A stretch of DNA of 64,000 bases from Rothia sp. HMSC078H08 (lineage in GTDB: Bacteria; Actinomycetota; Actinomycetes; Actinomycetales; Micrococcaceae): assembly GCF_001808955.1 (NCBI RefSeq), contig NZ_KV795257.1:347227-411226 (forward strand). Direction: 5' to 3'. The notes under the pieces are model-generated. The model saw only the letters and a list, made by a program, of their open reading frames with translations. It ran no database searches and had not been told where the DNA came from. The translations under genes and the position numbers were made by a program. Shown one piece after another: positions 53,384-61,947 of the stretch. Position 1 is the stretch's first letter, and each line of letters starts with the position of its first letter.

Positions 53384-54772
53384 CTAAGCAGCCTCTCGCA
53401 GGTCCTCTGCAAAGCCCAGCTCAGTGCGTTCAGCCTCCCGGCTGGCAGCAATAATACGCTCCAGGGTCGGCACAATCGCACCGCGCCAGCACGCATAATC
53501 GTGACCGCCGTTGAAGGTCGTGCAACGCGCTCTCTCCAGGCCCAGCTTTTCCAGGCGCTCCTTCAGCTCACGGTGAGGAGGCACCAGAACCCACTCCTGC
53601 TCCCCCACCTCAATCTCAAGGTACAGGTGGCGCAGACGGTCAATCTCGCCCGCCGCCTCCAGCTCGTCCAGGCGGTCCATGACCTGCGGTTGCCACAGCG
53701 ACGAAGACTGCGCAATCGCGCCACCAAACGCCTCCGGACGGCTCAGCACCGCCAGCAGGGAGGACAGGCCACCCAGCGACTGACCGTTAATCACAATGTT
53801 CTGCGGGTCGGTCTTAATGCCGTGCACCGCTTCCAGGTGCGGGAACGCAATCTCCACCAGGTAGTCGGCAATCGGATTGTCGCCGTTCAGTTCCTTCCAA
53901 CGGTTCTCGCGGCCGCCGGAGTGCAGGAAGAACACGTGCATCGCCGGAATACGGCCCGCCTCATGGGCGCGGTTGAGGGTCTGCTCCATACCCTGGCTGA
54001 ACCACATCTCACCGTCGAACTGGATGAACAGCGGCGCATCCGGGGCGGGGTCACCCACGCGGCCGAGCACATACTGGTGACCGTCAGAGGTCTGCATCCA
54101 CTCGGGGGCGGGCAGCGCGTCAATCTCTTCCTGAGTCAGGATGAACTCCTGCACCGGCGCATGCTCAAGCTGCACCACCCCCATGCAACGACCGATACGG
54201 TTGCACGCGGTCTCGGGGTTCAGCGGGTCACCCTCGCCGGAGTCCAGGGCGGCGCGCAGGCGCACCTGATCGTCATCACCCAGCCAGGCGGGGCGCTCGC
54301 CGGGCAGCGCCGGCAAGAAGTTGTAGGAGGCACGCCAGGTGGTTTCCATCTGCATGCTCAGCTGCCACCAGCCAGTGCCCTCGATGCGGGCCATAAGGGA
54401 ACGGTCAAGGTTCTTCTCATCGGTCAGGCGGTTGATGAACATGAGCACCTGCTCCGCCTGCTCGTTGTGGTACAGGAAGGTGACGATGCGCTCGTTCTCA
54501 CTGATGCTGCCGTCTTCGCGGTGCACCGGTTCGATAATGGGGGTGCCTTCGGAGACGACCTCAACGATGCGGGCATTCAGCTCTTCGGGGCTGACCGCAT
54601 TGGCGATAATGGCGCTGACGAGGGGGCTGTCCACGCGCGGTGCCGGTACGGGGCGCGGGATCTTGGGAGGGGCCGGGCGCACGGTCGGCGCAACGGTACG
54701 CGGCTGCACGGAAGCAGCTTGTTCAGAAGCGTTCTGCGTGGGAACGATCGCGGTGGGTTCGTGCTCGCCCAA
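53384..54772 (-). CDS. fes: Enterochelin esterase (Fes-type)
   Basis: Cytosolic esterase that hydrolyses ferric enterobactin to release iron. 462 residues. An N-terminal Fes domain (TFLYHNEQAEQVLMFINRL, GTGWWQLSMQME, then ASYNFLP) precedes an esterase-D-like alpha/beta hydrolase. The nucleophile is Ser332 in GQSLGG and the His is His424 in GGHDYACW. No signal peptide is present. AAGGAGG (54778-54784) leaves 5 bases before a TTG at 54772 (MGEHEPTAIV), preferred to a GTG at 54799. The first 85 residues are Pro/Ala/Thr-rich and extend past the E. coli protein. An IdeR-like box lies upstream. Confidence 0.92.
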   Translation of the reverse strand: MGEHEPTAIVPTQNASEQAASVQPRTVAPTVRPAPPKIPRPVPAPRVDSPLVSAIIANAVSPEELNARIVEVVSEGTPIIEPVHREDGSISENERIVTFLYHNEQAEQVLMFINRLTDEKNLDRSLMARIEGTGWWQLSMQMETTWRASYNFLPALPGERPAWLGDDDQVRLRAALDSGEGDPLNPETACNRIGRCMGVVQLEHAPVQEFILTQEEIDALPAPEWMQTSDGHQYVLGRVGDPAPDAPLFIQFDGEMWFSQGMEQTLNRAHEAGRIPAMHVFFLHSGGRENRWKELNGDNPIADYLVEIAFPHLEAVHGIKTDPQNIVINGQSLGGLSSLLAVLSRPEAFGGAIAQSSSLWQPQVMDRLDELEAAGEIDRLRHLYLEIEVGEQEWVLVPPHRELKERLEKLGLERARCTTFNGGHDYACWRGAIVPTLERIIAASREAERTELGFAEDLREAA

Positions 54773-54834
54773 CGGTTCCTCCTTGGTCTGTGGAAACACT
54801 CAATCGGTGAGAATCGGTGAGGAGGCGCATTATT

Positions 54835-54853
54835 GTTAGTTAGCCTCTACTAC
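54835..54853. promoter_or_regulatory. DtxR/IdeR-like iron box before fes
   Basis: GTTAGTTAGCCTCTACTAC matches the 19-bp consensus TTAGGTTAGSCTAACCTAA at about 12 positions, with an intact TTAGCCT core. It lies 63-81 bp before the fes TTG and just downstream of the candidate promoter, where a bound repressor would block transcription. Confidence 0.45.
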
Positions 54854-54861
54854 CTCACTCT

Positions 54862-54890
54862 ATGGTATCCCTTACCCAAACTCCAGCCAA
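54862..54890 (-). promoter_or_regulatory. Candidate fes promoter
   Basis: On the minus strand TTGGCT (54885-54890) and TACCAT (54862-54867) with a 17-bp spacer. The -10 is weak. Confidence 0.35.
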
Positions 54891-55072
54891 AGGGAAAAAC
54901 GAAAGAACCAAAAGATGACATTCATGACAGCGAACACACGCTGCTAAAACCCAAGCACGAAGCCGCCGCAGCCCCGCCCAGACCGGCACAGCCCCGCCCA
55001 GACCGGCTCAGAGCAACCCAGCCCAGCCCCGCCCAGACCAGCTCATCCCAGCCCGGCTCAGAAGTTAAAAGA
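54891..55072. other. C/A-rich repeat segment between fes and fepC
   Basis: No gene. From about 54970 to 55060 imperfect copies of CCCGCCCAGACC and CAGCCC words recur (for example 54977, 54996 and 55030), a diverged tandem array in noncoding DNA. Confidence 0.45.
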
Positions 55073-55151
55073 GATGAGGCACCGAGACCGTGCATCAAAC
55101 CTCTCAAGTCGCAACTTTCAAAGTCTCATGCGGCAGTCTCGGTGCCTCATC
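55073..55151 (-). terminator. Large terminator hairpin of the importer operon
   Basis: Perfect 16-bp outer stem (55073-55088 with 55136-55151) enclosing 47 nt that can form smaller stems. On the minus strand it is followed by TCTTTT. Confidence 0.7.
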
Positions 55152-55171
55152 TACGGGTTCCCAAAATGGAA

Positions 55172-55226
55172 CCTACCCAGTGCTCGGATCCGTTCATGCG
55201 TCAAAGACGGGCGAGCACCGGGTAGG
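55172..55226. other. Second strong hairpin after fepC
   Basis: Arms 55172-55186 and 55212-55226 pair at 14 of 15 positions around a 25-nt loop. No U tract. It may be a dispersed extragenic element or mRNA 3' stabiliser. Confidence 0.5.
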
Positions 55227-55350
55227 CGCCCTACGCGCAGGGGATCCTGGGTCCCTCAGATCCTAACGTTCGCTGCTCGGCGCAATGCCAAACTTTTCCA
55301 CCCGTACTGAGACGGTTGGTGCAAACTCCCACGCGGCTTAGGGGCGAAAA

Positions 55351-56193
55351 CTATTCGCTTTCGCGGGCCGCCGAAATAGCGTCAGCGGCAATATGAATTG
55401 TTTGGTTCTCCTTCGGAATAACCAAAGGGGTACCAGTGCACGGATCAGGAATAATGACCGATTGCAGGTCAAAAACTTCCTGAATAAGTTCCGGTGTAAT
55501 TATCGCACGCGGATCACCCTGAGCGATAATCCGGCCCTGCTTCATTAACACAACATGAGTAGCATACCTGAAAGCAAGGTTCAGGTCATGCAACACCACG
55601 GCTACCGTTCGCCCTTCGGAATGCAATTTCTTCGTCAGGTTCAGCACCTCAATCTGGTGCGTGATGTCCAGGTAGGTGGTCGGCTCATCGAGCAGAATCA
55701 GCGGGGTCTGCTGCGCCAGGGTCATGGCAATCCACACACGCTGACGCTGACCACCCGAAAGCGCCTCAATGGGACGCTCAGCAAGCTCCAGCACGTTCGC
55801 CGCCTGCATCGCCTCCACACAGGCGCGCTCGTCCTCATCAGACCAGGAACGCAGCAGCGACTGGTGCGGGTAGCGGCCGCGCGCCACCACATCCGCCACG
55901 GTCACGCCGCTAGGCGCCTCCGGGGTCTGCGGCAGCATCGCCAGGATCTTGGCGATAGCGCGGGACTTCATCTGCGGCAGCGGGGTGCCGTCCAGGCGAA
56001 CCTCGCCCTTCTTGAGCGGGTTCACGCGGGCAAGAGCCTTCAGGGTGGTCGACTTACCGCAGGCGTTCGGGCCCAGGATAACGGTCAGCTCCCCCTCCGG
56101 CACCTGAAAATCTACCCCGTTGAGCACCGTATGCTCACCGTAGGCAACCACCATGTTCTCGCCTTCAAGGCGGGTCGTCACACTAGTGTTCAC
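55351..56193 (-). CDS. fepC: Ferric siderophore ABC transporter, ATPase
   Basis: ATP-binding subunit of a FecCD-type importer. 280 residues. Walker A GPNACGKST, signature LSGGQRQRVW, Walker B LILLDEPTTYLD and the switch His in VVLHDLN are intact. The start is GTG at 56193, overlapping the upstream permease stop by one base (TAGTG). With the two permeases and the binding protein at 61948 it should import the ferric catecholate. The Fep name is by role and gene order (D-G-C); exact substrate is inferred from the entE/entF/fes neighbours. Confidence 0.92.
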   Translation of the reverse strand: MNTSVTTRLEGENMVVAYGEHTVLNGVDFQVPEGELTVILGPNACGKSTTLKALARVNPLKKGEVRLDGTPLPQMKSRAIAKILAMLPQTPEAPSGVTVADVVARGRYPHQSLLRSWSDEDERACVEAMQAANVLELAERPIEALSGGQRQRVWIAMTLAQQTPLILLDEPTTYLDITHQIEVLNLTKKLHSEGRTVAVVLHDLNLAFRYATHVVLMKQGRIIAQGDPRAIITPELIQEVFDLQSVIIPDPCTGTPLVIPKENQTIHIAADAISAARESE

Positions 56194-57299
56194 TAGCTCT
56201 TCTTCCTTTCGAGGTAAATCAGGTAAATCAGGTACAGGCCGCCAATCGCGCCGGTCACTACGCCCACCTGAATGATGCGTCCGGGAACAGCGAATCGGCC
56301 AATCAGGTCAGAGCCGAGCACCATGAGCGCACCCATGAGTGCCGCGGAGGTGAAACCCACCCCGCCGCTGCGAGACAGGGTCTTCGCGATGTGCGGTGCC
56401 GCCAAGGCGACAAAGGCAATCGGGCCAGTCGTCGCGGTCGCCAGCGACACCAGAAGCACACCGATGAACAGCGCCGCCACACGGTACGCGTTCACGCTCA
56501 CACCCAAACCGGATGCCACCTGGTCGCCAAAACGAATCGCGCCCAGCGGGCGGACCAGCATCAGCAGCAGCGGAGTCACCACGAGTAGCAGGCCCAGCAG
56601 CGCGTAGGTGCGCTCCCAGGTGATGTCATTGAGCGAACCTGCAAGCCAGGACGCCGCGGTCTGCGCCTGAGTCAGCGAGGCACGCACCACCAGCAACGCG
56701 TTGAACGCCGCCAGGGTCGAGCCCACACCAATACCGACCAGCACCAGGCGGAAGCCGTGCAGACCCGTACGGCGAGTCAACAACCACACCAGCACCGAGG
56801 TCGCCAAGCCACCAACAACGGCACCCAGAGCAACCTCAACGGGGCCGGAATTGAACACAATAATCTGCAGAAGCGCACCGGTCGCGGCACCATTCGTGAA
56901 GCCGATAATATCCGGCGAACCCAGAGCATTACCCGAAATCACCTGGAAAATCGCACCCGACAGACCAAGCGCCGCGCCCACCAGAAGCGCCGCCACAATA
57001 CGCGCCGCACGCTGCTGAGCGAAAGCCACCGTAATCTGCTTGCCCTCACCCAGCAACGCCGGGATCACCTTATCCGAGGCGATATTGTAGTCACCCTGCA
57101 ACATGCCCCAAAACGCCAGCGCCGCAATCAGCACCACCAACGCCACATTCAGAATCAGTACGCGCCACGGCACCTGAGCGCTCACAGGACCGCGCACAGT
57201 CAGCACCGGGCGGCCACCCAAATCGCGGCCACGACGACGCGCCGAACGATTAGCGGAGGTGGTGGCAGTCGCCATCGAAAGAGCGGAAGAATTCGACAT
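56193..57299 (-). CDS. fepG: Ferric siderophore ABC transporter, permease 2
   Basis: FecCD-family permease, 368 residues with about nine or ten membrane helices. After a basic cytosolic N-terminus come VLILNVALVVLIAALAFWG and the family motifs RAARIVAALLVGAALGLSGA and NALGSPDIIGFTNGA. GPIAFVALAAPHIAK is the conserved cytosolic ATPase-contact segment. The ATG at 57299 overlaps the preceding stop as TAATG, so the permeases are translationally coupled. Confidence 0.92.
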   Translation of the reverse strand: MSNSSALSMATATTSANRSARRRGRDLGGRPVLTVRGPVSAQVPWRVLILNVALVVLIAALAFWGMLQGDYNIASDKVIPALLGEGKQITVAFAQQRAARIVAALLVGAALGLSGAIFQVISGNALGSPDIIGFTNGAATGALLQIIVFNSGPVEVALGAVVGGLATSVLVWLLTRRTGLHGFRLVLVGIGVGSTLAAFNALLVVRASLTQAQTAASWLAGSLNDITWERTYALLGLLLVVTPLLLMLVRPLGAIRFGDQVASGLGVSVNAYRVAALFIGVLLVSLATATTGPIAFVALAAPHIAKTLSRSGGVGFTSAALMGALMVLGSDLIGRFAVPGRIIQVGVVTGAIGGLYLIYLIYLERKKS

Positions 57300-58366
57300 T
57301 AGAGAGCCTCCACCTTACGACGAGTCATCAAGAACAAGAACACCGGGGCACCGGCAAGAGTCGCCACAATACCCACCTGAGTCTCCTGCGGAGCCACCAG
57401 CACACGCGCCAACACGTCAGCACACAGCAGCCACACCGGACCCAACAACGCCGAACCATAATTCACCCAGCGCACATCATTACCGAGTAGGGCACGCACC
57501 ACAAACGGCACCGCCAAACCCACAAAACCAATCGGACCCACCGCAGCAGTCGCCGCACCGGCAAGCACCGTCACCGCCAGAAGAGTCAGATTCTGGGTCG
57601 TACGCACACTCACGCCGAGGCTGGTCGCAGCTTCCTCGCCCATACTCAAAGCATTAATCGCAGGAGCCACAAAGAACGCCACCAGCATACCCAGCACAAT
57701 CACCGGACCCACCGTCGACGCGATATCCATACCGCGGCCCTCCAGCGAACCGGCAACCCACACACGGAACTCGTTATACGCATCCTGATCAGCCAAAATC
57801 AGGCCCTGCGCAATCGCCGACAGCGCCGCAGAAATCGCCACACCCGCCAGAGCGAGCTTCACAATCGACCCGTCACGGCCACGACCCAGCGTGTACACCA
57901 GCACCGCAGCCAACGCGCCACCAATCGTCGCAGCAACCATGTACTGCCAAATACCCATCACGCCAAAAACCACCACGGAGCCAATCACAGCCACCGCAGC
58001 ACCGGCATTCACACCCATCAGGCCGGGCTCAGCCAACGGGTTACGGGTCAGCGACTGCATCAGCGAACCGGCAACAGCCAACGCCGCACCCGCCGCAAGA
58101 CCCACCAGGGTACGCGGAATACGCTGCTCCATCACAATCGTCTGCGCCTGCTCAGAAGCAGTGCCATTAAAAACAGCCAGAACCTCATCCGGCGGAAGAT
58201 TATTCGATCCGAACAGCAAAGAAGCAGCCACAGCACCCGCCAAAAGCACCGCAAACAAGAACAGAAAAGCCAGGCGCTTACCCAACTTCTGCCCCTGAAT
58301 CACAGACCCCTGACGGGACGTACTCTCCTGCTGAACACCTCGGGACAATGAGCTCGTGCGGGCCAC
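57299..58366 (-). CDS. fepD: Ferric siderophore ABC transporter, permease 1
   Basis: FecCD-family permease, 355 residues. Helix 1 is RLAFLFLFAVLLAGAVAASL. Family motifs are RIPRTLVGLAAGAALAVAGS, NPLAEPGLMGVNAGA and GPIGFVGLAVPFVVR. The open frame runs up to 58582, but AAGGAG lies 4 bases before a GTG at 58366 (MARTSSLSRGVQQE), which I take as the start. The upstream gap to the surface-protein gene is 143 bp and contains no clear terminator, so one transcript could cover both. Confidence 0.92.
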   Translation of the reverse strand: MARTSSLSRGVQQESTSRQGSVIQGQKLGKRLAFLFLFAVLLAGAVAASLLFGSNNLPPDEVLAVFNGTASEQAQTIVMEQRIPRTLVGLAAGAALAVAGSLMQSLTRNPLAEPGLMGVNAGAAVAVIGSVVVFGVMGIWQYMVAATIGGALAAVLVYTLGRGRDGSIVKLALAGVAISAALSAIAQGLILADQDAYNEFRVWVAGSLEGRGMDIASTVGPVIVLGMLVAFFVAPAINALSMGEEAATSLGVSVRTTQNLTLLAVTVLAGAATAAVGPIGFVGLAVPFVVRALLGNDVRWVNYGSALLGPVWLLCADVLARVLVAPQETQVGIVATLAGAPVFLFLMTRRKVEAL

Positions 58367-58509
58367 TATGCTCCTTATGCTCGATACAAGAAAACGGGGA
58401 GGCGCACCCGGCACCCCGCCGCAAGAGGGGGCACCCGGCACACCGGTAGATAATGAGAGAAACGCCGGAGCGGGTAGGGTACTCCCCCACCCGCATCCGA
58501 CGTTATGTC

Positions 58510-59556
58510 TTAGCGCTTGCGGGCCAGCAGCAGCGCAGCGGCACCCACAATGCTTACGCCCAGAACCACCACGCCAATCCACGGGAACGCAGCACCGTAA
58601 GTCACGGTCTGAACGGTGGATGCGGTGTTAGCCGCGCCCGAAGCCGAAGCGCTCGGGTTTGACGCAGTACCGCGCGCAGCAGCCGAAGAGGACGCGCTCG
58701 CCGAAGCGGTCGCCTTCTTCTGGGCATTTGCAGAAGCCGAAGCAGCAGGCGCAGCGGAAGAGCCAGAGGTACCGGAGGTACCGGAAGAGTCAGCTGCCGC
58801 GTTCAGACGGTCGTACTCCTCCTTGGTGATGGTGTTGCCGTCAGCGTCGGTGTACACGGTCTCAGCCTCAGCCGCGCCGCCTGCAGAACCATTCGAGGAA
58901 CCGTTCGAGCCGCCATTGGACGAGGACTCGTTGGAATCGTTAGAGCCCTGAGCCTCGTCTGCAGAGTCTGAGTTGTTAGAGTTCGAGCCGCCGTTCGAGG
59001 AACCACCGTTGCTCTTCGAGCTGGAAGAGCCGCGGTTCGAGGAAGAACCCGAAGAGTTCGAGGAGGAATTATCCGAACCGCCCTCACCCACCACGGTGAA
59101 CTCGGGGCTGCGGTTGCTGTACGCCTCGGTACCCAGGTACTTGCCGTCCTTGTCACGCTTCTCACCAGTTGCAAGGAAACGCAGGGTGTGGGTGCCAGCG
59201 CCAACATCCGGCAGAATGAAGGAACCGGAGACGTTACCGTTACCATCGGTCTTCTGCTGGTGCACCACGCAAGCGCCCTGAGCCGCGTCGGAGGGGCACA
59301 GGTTACCGTCGTCCACCTTCACGGACACCACAGTATTCGCGGGGAAGCCGCTCACGCTAAAGGAAATCACGCCGTGCTCGCTCACAGAAGAGGAAACGGT
59401 CGAAGAGGTGCCGGGGGTCGATGCCTTTGCACCGCCCGGAGGCAGAGCGGATGCAGTGCCAACACCCAAGCCCAGCGCCAGGGTTGCGGCAGCGCAGGCG
59501 GTCAGCGCCTTAGAGGTCAGGGATGCCTTCGGGGCTCCCGAAAAAGGTGCACGCAT
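58510..59556 (-). CDS. Surface protein with Ig-like domain, Ser/Asn-rich stalk and C-terminal membrane anchor
   Basis: 348 residues. A Sec signal (TACAAATLALGLGVGTASA) is followed at about 55-155 by a beta-rich, Ig-like domain (ISFSVSGFPANTVVSVKVDD ... GSFILPDVGAGTHTLRFLAT) with two Cys, C87 and C95, likely disulfide-bonded. A Ser/Asn/Gly-rich stalk comes next, then an acidic YTDADGNTITKEEYDRLN segment and an Ala/Ser stretch. It ends in one membrane helix (WIGVVVLGVSIVGAAALLLA) with a basic tail. No LPXTG. It lies between the binding protein and the importer on the same strand, which suggests a part in siderophore or metal capture; no binding motif is evident. GAAAGGA precedes the ATG. Confidence 0.8.
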   Translation of the reverse strand: MRAPFSGAPKASLTSKALTACAAATLALGLGVGTASALPPGGAKASTPGTSSTVSSSVSEHGVISFSVSGFPANTVVSVKVDDGNLCPSDAAQGACVVHQQKTDGNGNVSGSFILPDVGAGTHTLRFLATGEKRDKDGKYLGTEAYSNRSPEFTVVGEGGSDNSSSNSSGSSSNRGSSSSKSNGGSSNGGSNSNNSDSADEAQGSNDSNESSSNGGSNGSSNGSAGGAAEAETVYTDADGNTITKEEYDRLNAAADSSGTSGTSGSSAAPAASASANAQKKATASASASSSAAARGTASNPSASASGAANTASTVQTVTYGAAFPWIGVVVLGVSIVGAAALLLARKR

Positions 59557-59611
59557 GGTGGTCCTTTCAAAATTACCGGGGTCGACACTGAACGCTACCG
59601 GGTTCGTGCCA

Positions 59612-59647
59612 GTGCAGTTCAGTAGGTCGGTGCAGTTCAGTAGGTTG
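59612..59647. repeat. 18-bp x2 tandem repeat between the surface-protein genes
   Basis: Two 18-bp units GTGCAGTTCAGTAGGT(C/T)G, 17 of 18 identical, 56 bp upstream of the 59556 start. Confidence 0.75.
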
Positions 59648-59769
59648 CGACCCGAGTGGTTAGTGGGGCATCCGGCCCACGCCCCTGTTCAAGGGTGCGG
59701 GGCCAAGAGTGGGGGGCGTGAGCCGGTGCCGATATGAATGTGTGGTCAGAGCTTACTTCTTGAGAGAGC

Positions 59770-61821
59770 TTACTTCTTGGAGGTGCGCAGCAGCAGAGCC
59801 GCAGCCAAAACCACCAGGCCAGCCGCCGAAAGCAGCAGGTTATTGGCGTTGTTGACCAGCCACTTGGTCAGACCGGTCAGCTCAGTACCCTCAATGACCG
59901 GGCCCTGCGCCTTCGTACCTGCGGCGGATTTCTGCGAGTTCTGCGTGTTCTGCGAGTTCTGCGAACCGGCGGCAGCCTTCACTGCCTTCTTTGCGTTAGC
60001 TTCGGTCTTCTGCAGGTTGGATGCCAAGGTCTTCTGCGCGCTCTGAACCTTCGCCTTAGCCTGCACGCGGTTCACGACCGGAGCGGTGCTCTGCGAGAGC
60101 GCGGCGAGGGATGCGTCCACGTCGGTGGCGCGGGTGCTGATGCGGCCGCCCGCGTTACGCATGGGAACCGGCGCTGTAGAGGTGCTGGTTGCGGGGTTCT
60201 CGTTCAGCTCTTCGACCTGCTGGTCGGTGGCGTCCTGCTCATCGCGGGAAACTTCCTGACGAGGGGTAACGGCACGTTCCACGGTCATGTCAGCAAAACC
60301 GAGCACCGCATTTTCAGCGCCCTGGTTGCCGTTGTGCACGACCACACGGTAGGTGGCGGCGGGCATGCTCACGCTGGTTTCGTAGCTGAAGCTGCGGTTG
60401 CCATCCAGACGCTTCCAGCCGGAGCCGTAGAGGGTCTGCGGGGAGTTGCCGAGGTAGGTCGCGGCGTACACCCAAGTGCCCGGTTCAGCATTCGGCACGG
60501 TCACGGTCACGGTGGAACCGTCACGGCTCACCTGCACGCCATTACCCGCGGTCAGTTCGGAGGCGTTGACCGGCTCGGGTGCGTCAATGGGGGCGTACTC
60601 CGGAGCCTTGTCGCTGAGCTTAATCTTCTGTCGAATAGACACACCACGGTCGTAGTTTTTACCCTGCTCATCTGCTCCGCCCAGGGAACCGGAGAGGATC
60701 TGCACGTTGTGCTCGGAATTTTCGGTAGCCCAGCCTGCCTTAGCCAAATCTTCAGCGCTCAAGCCGGTGTTTTCGGTGGTGGGCAGGGGAACCTCAACCT
60801 CGAAGGTGCCGTCTTCATTGGCGATTGCCATGAAGTTTGCGGGCGAGTTGCCGCCCTTCTTGGTCAGGGGGTTAATGGCCTGGTGCGCATTATCGGGGAC
60901 GGCATCCAGGAATTTGACCGCAAATATGGCGCCGCGACCGGGAGCATTACTTACGAAGCCTTCACCGCGCACCACAATCTTGCCTTCGCGCCACTTTTCG
61001 GTGGAGATGGTGACATTCGCCTTCACCGGGTTCGCGGGCTTGGGGTCAGCAGGCTTGGGGTCAGCGGTGGGCTCTGCGGTAGGTGCCGGGGTGGGTTCTG
61101 CGGTAGCAGAGGGCTCCGCAGTAGGCTCGGCAGTCACAGAAGGCTCAGCGGTAGGCTCGGCAGTTGCAGAAGGCTCTGCAGTTACGCTGGGCTCAGCGGT
61201 AGGCTCGGCAGTCGCAGAAGGCTCAGCGGTGGGCTCAGCGGTCGGTGCCGGGCTCGGAGCCGGGTCGCTCAGCGTAATATTCTGCGACACAGATGCACGA
61301 CGGTCGTAGGTGTTACCGTCCGCATCCGTACCGCCCAGGGAACCGGAAAGCACCTGAATACGGTGGCTGGTACCCTCCACGGTCCAGCCCTTGTTCTTCA
61401 GCTGCTCAGCGGTCAGACCGGTGTTTTCGGGGGTCGGCAGGGACACCTCAACCTCAAAAGTGCCGTCCTCCTTGGCGGTTGCCATGAAGTTCGCGGGCGA
61501 GTTGCCGCCCTTCTTGGTGATCGGGTTAATCGCCTGGTGCGCTTCATCCGGCAGGGCGTCGAGGAACTTCACGGCGAACACTGCGCCGCGACCGGGTGCG
61601 GTGCTGGTAAAGCCGGTGCCGCGCAGCACGAGCTTACCTTCACGCCACTTCTCGGTGGAGATGGTCACGGCAGCCTTAGCTTCCTGCTGGGTGGCGGCGG
61701 GGGTATCCGCGAATGCGAGAGTGGTGCCGGTCAGCGCTGCTCCGGGGGTGATGAGCGCGCCGGCGAGAGCCACGACGGCACCGTAGCGGGCTGCGGTGCG
61801 CACGGGTCGAGTTTCGGTCAT
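59770..61821 (-). CDS. Surface protein with two Ig-like repeats, AEPT stalk and membrane anchor
   Basis: 683 residues. A signal peptide (AAVVALAGALITPGAALTG-like region) ends near TLAFA. Two homologous domains of about 135 residues (about 50-185 and 270-405) share VTISTEKWREGK, GRGA(V/I)FAVKFLDA, QAINP(I/L)TKKGGNSPANF, QILSGSLGG (the first copy has QVLSGSLGG) and YDR. An AEPTAEPSATAEP linker joins them. A third beta-rich region follows (about 430-525; VTVTVPNAEPGTWVYAATYL), then an Ala/Lys-rich helical part and a C-terminal helix (LLLSAAGLVVLAAALLL) ending RTSKK. It is coded just after the binding protein. I know no catalytic role; ligand capture at the surface is inferred. AAGGA precedes the ATG. 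Confidence 0.8.
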   Translation of the reverse strand: MTETRPVRTAARYGAVVALAGALITPGAALTGTTLAFADTPAATQQEAKAAVTISTEKWREGKLVLRGTGFTSTAPGRGAVFAVKFLDALPDEAHQAINPITKKGGNSPANFMATAKEDGTFEVEVSLPTPENTGLTAEQLKNKGWTVEGTSHRIQVLSGSLGGTDADGNTYDRRASVSQNITLSDPAPSPAPTAEPTAEPSATAEPTAEPSVTAEPSATAEPTAEPSVTAEPTAEPSATAEPTPAPTAEPTADPKPADPKPANPVKANVTISTEKWREGKIVVRGEGFVSNAPGRGAIFAVKFLDAVPDNAHQAINPLTKKGGNSPANFMAIANEDGTFEVEVPLPTTENTGLSAEDLAKAGWATENSEHNVQILSGSLGGADEQGKNYDRGVSIRQKIKLSDKAPEYAPIDAPEPVNASELTAGNGVQVSRDGSTVTVTVPNAEPGTWVYAATYLGNSPQTLYGSGWKRLDGNRSFSYETSVSMPAATYRVVVHNGNQGAENAVLGFADMTVERAVTPRQEVSRDEQDATDQQVEELNENPATSTSTAPVPMRNAGGRISTRATDVDASLAALSQSTAPVVNRVQAKAKVQSAQKTLASNLQKTEANAKKAVKAAAGSQNSQNTQNSQKSAAGTKAQGPVIEGTELTGLTKWLVNNANNLLLSAAGLVVLAAALLLRTSKK
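61050..61250 (-). repeat. AEPT/SATAEP-coding tandem repeats
   Basis: Short imperfect units encode AEPTAEPS(A/V)TAEP peptides between the two Ig-like domains. Similar wording occurs in the stalk gene at 16315-17982. Boundaries approximate. Confidence 0.7.
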
Positions 61822-61858
61822 TGTGGTCCTTGAGGATGGTGTGGTGGGTCGTGCATCC

Positions 61859-61894
61859 CCTTCCCGCCGCGGTTTTTAGGTCGCGGCGAGAAGG
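61859..61894 (-). terminator. Hairpin after the binding-protein gene
   Basis: Arms 61859-61871 and 61882-61894 pair at 12 of 13 positions. No U tract, so it may only lower expression of downstream genes relative to the binding protein. Confidence 0.5.
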
Positions 61895-61947
61895 GTGGCG
61901 GAAGCTTCAGCGGGTGATTGCTTCACAGGGTATTTAGAGTGGGGCGT

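Noticed and set aside
54900..55060. CRISPR-like array from repeated CCCGCCCAGACC words
   Set aside because: Copies are short, imperfect and not separated by equal-length unique spacers, and no cas gene is present.
54833..55225. 130-codon open frame between fes and fepC
   Set aside because: Its sequence is made of noncoding C/A-rich repeats and the arms of the fepC terminator hairpins.
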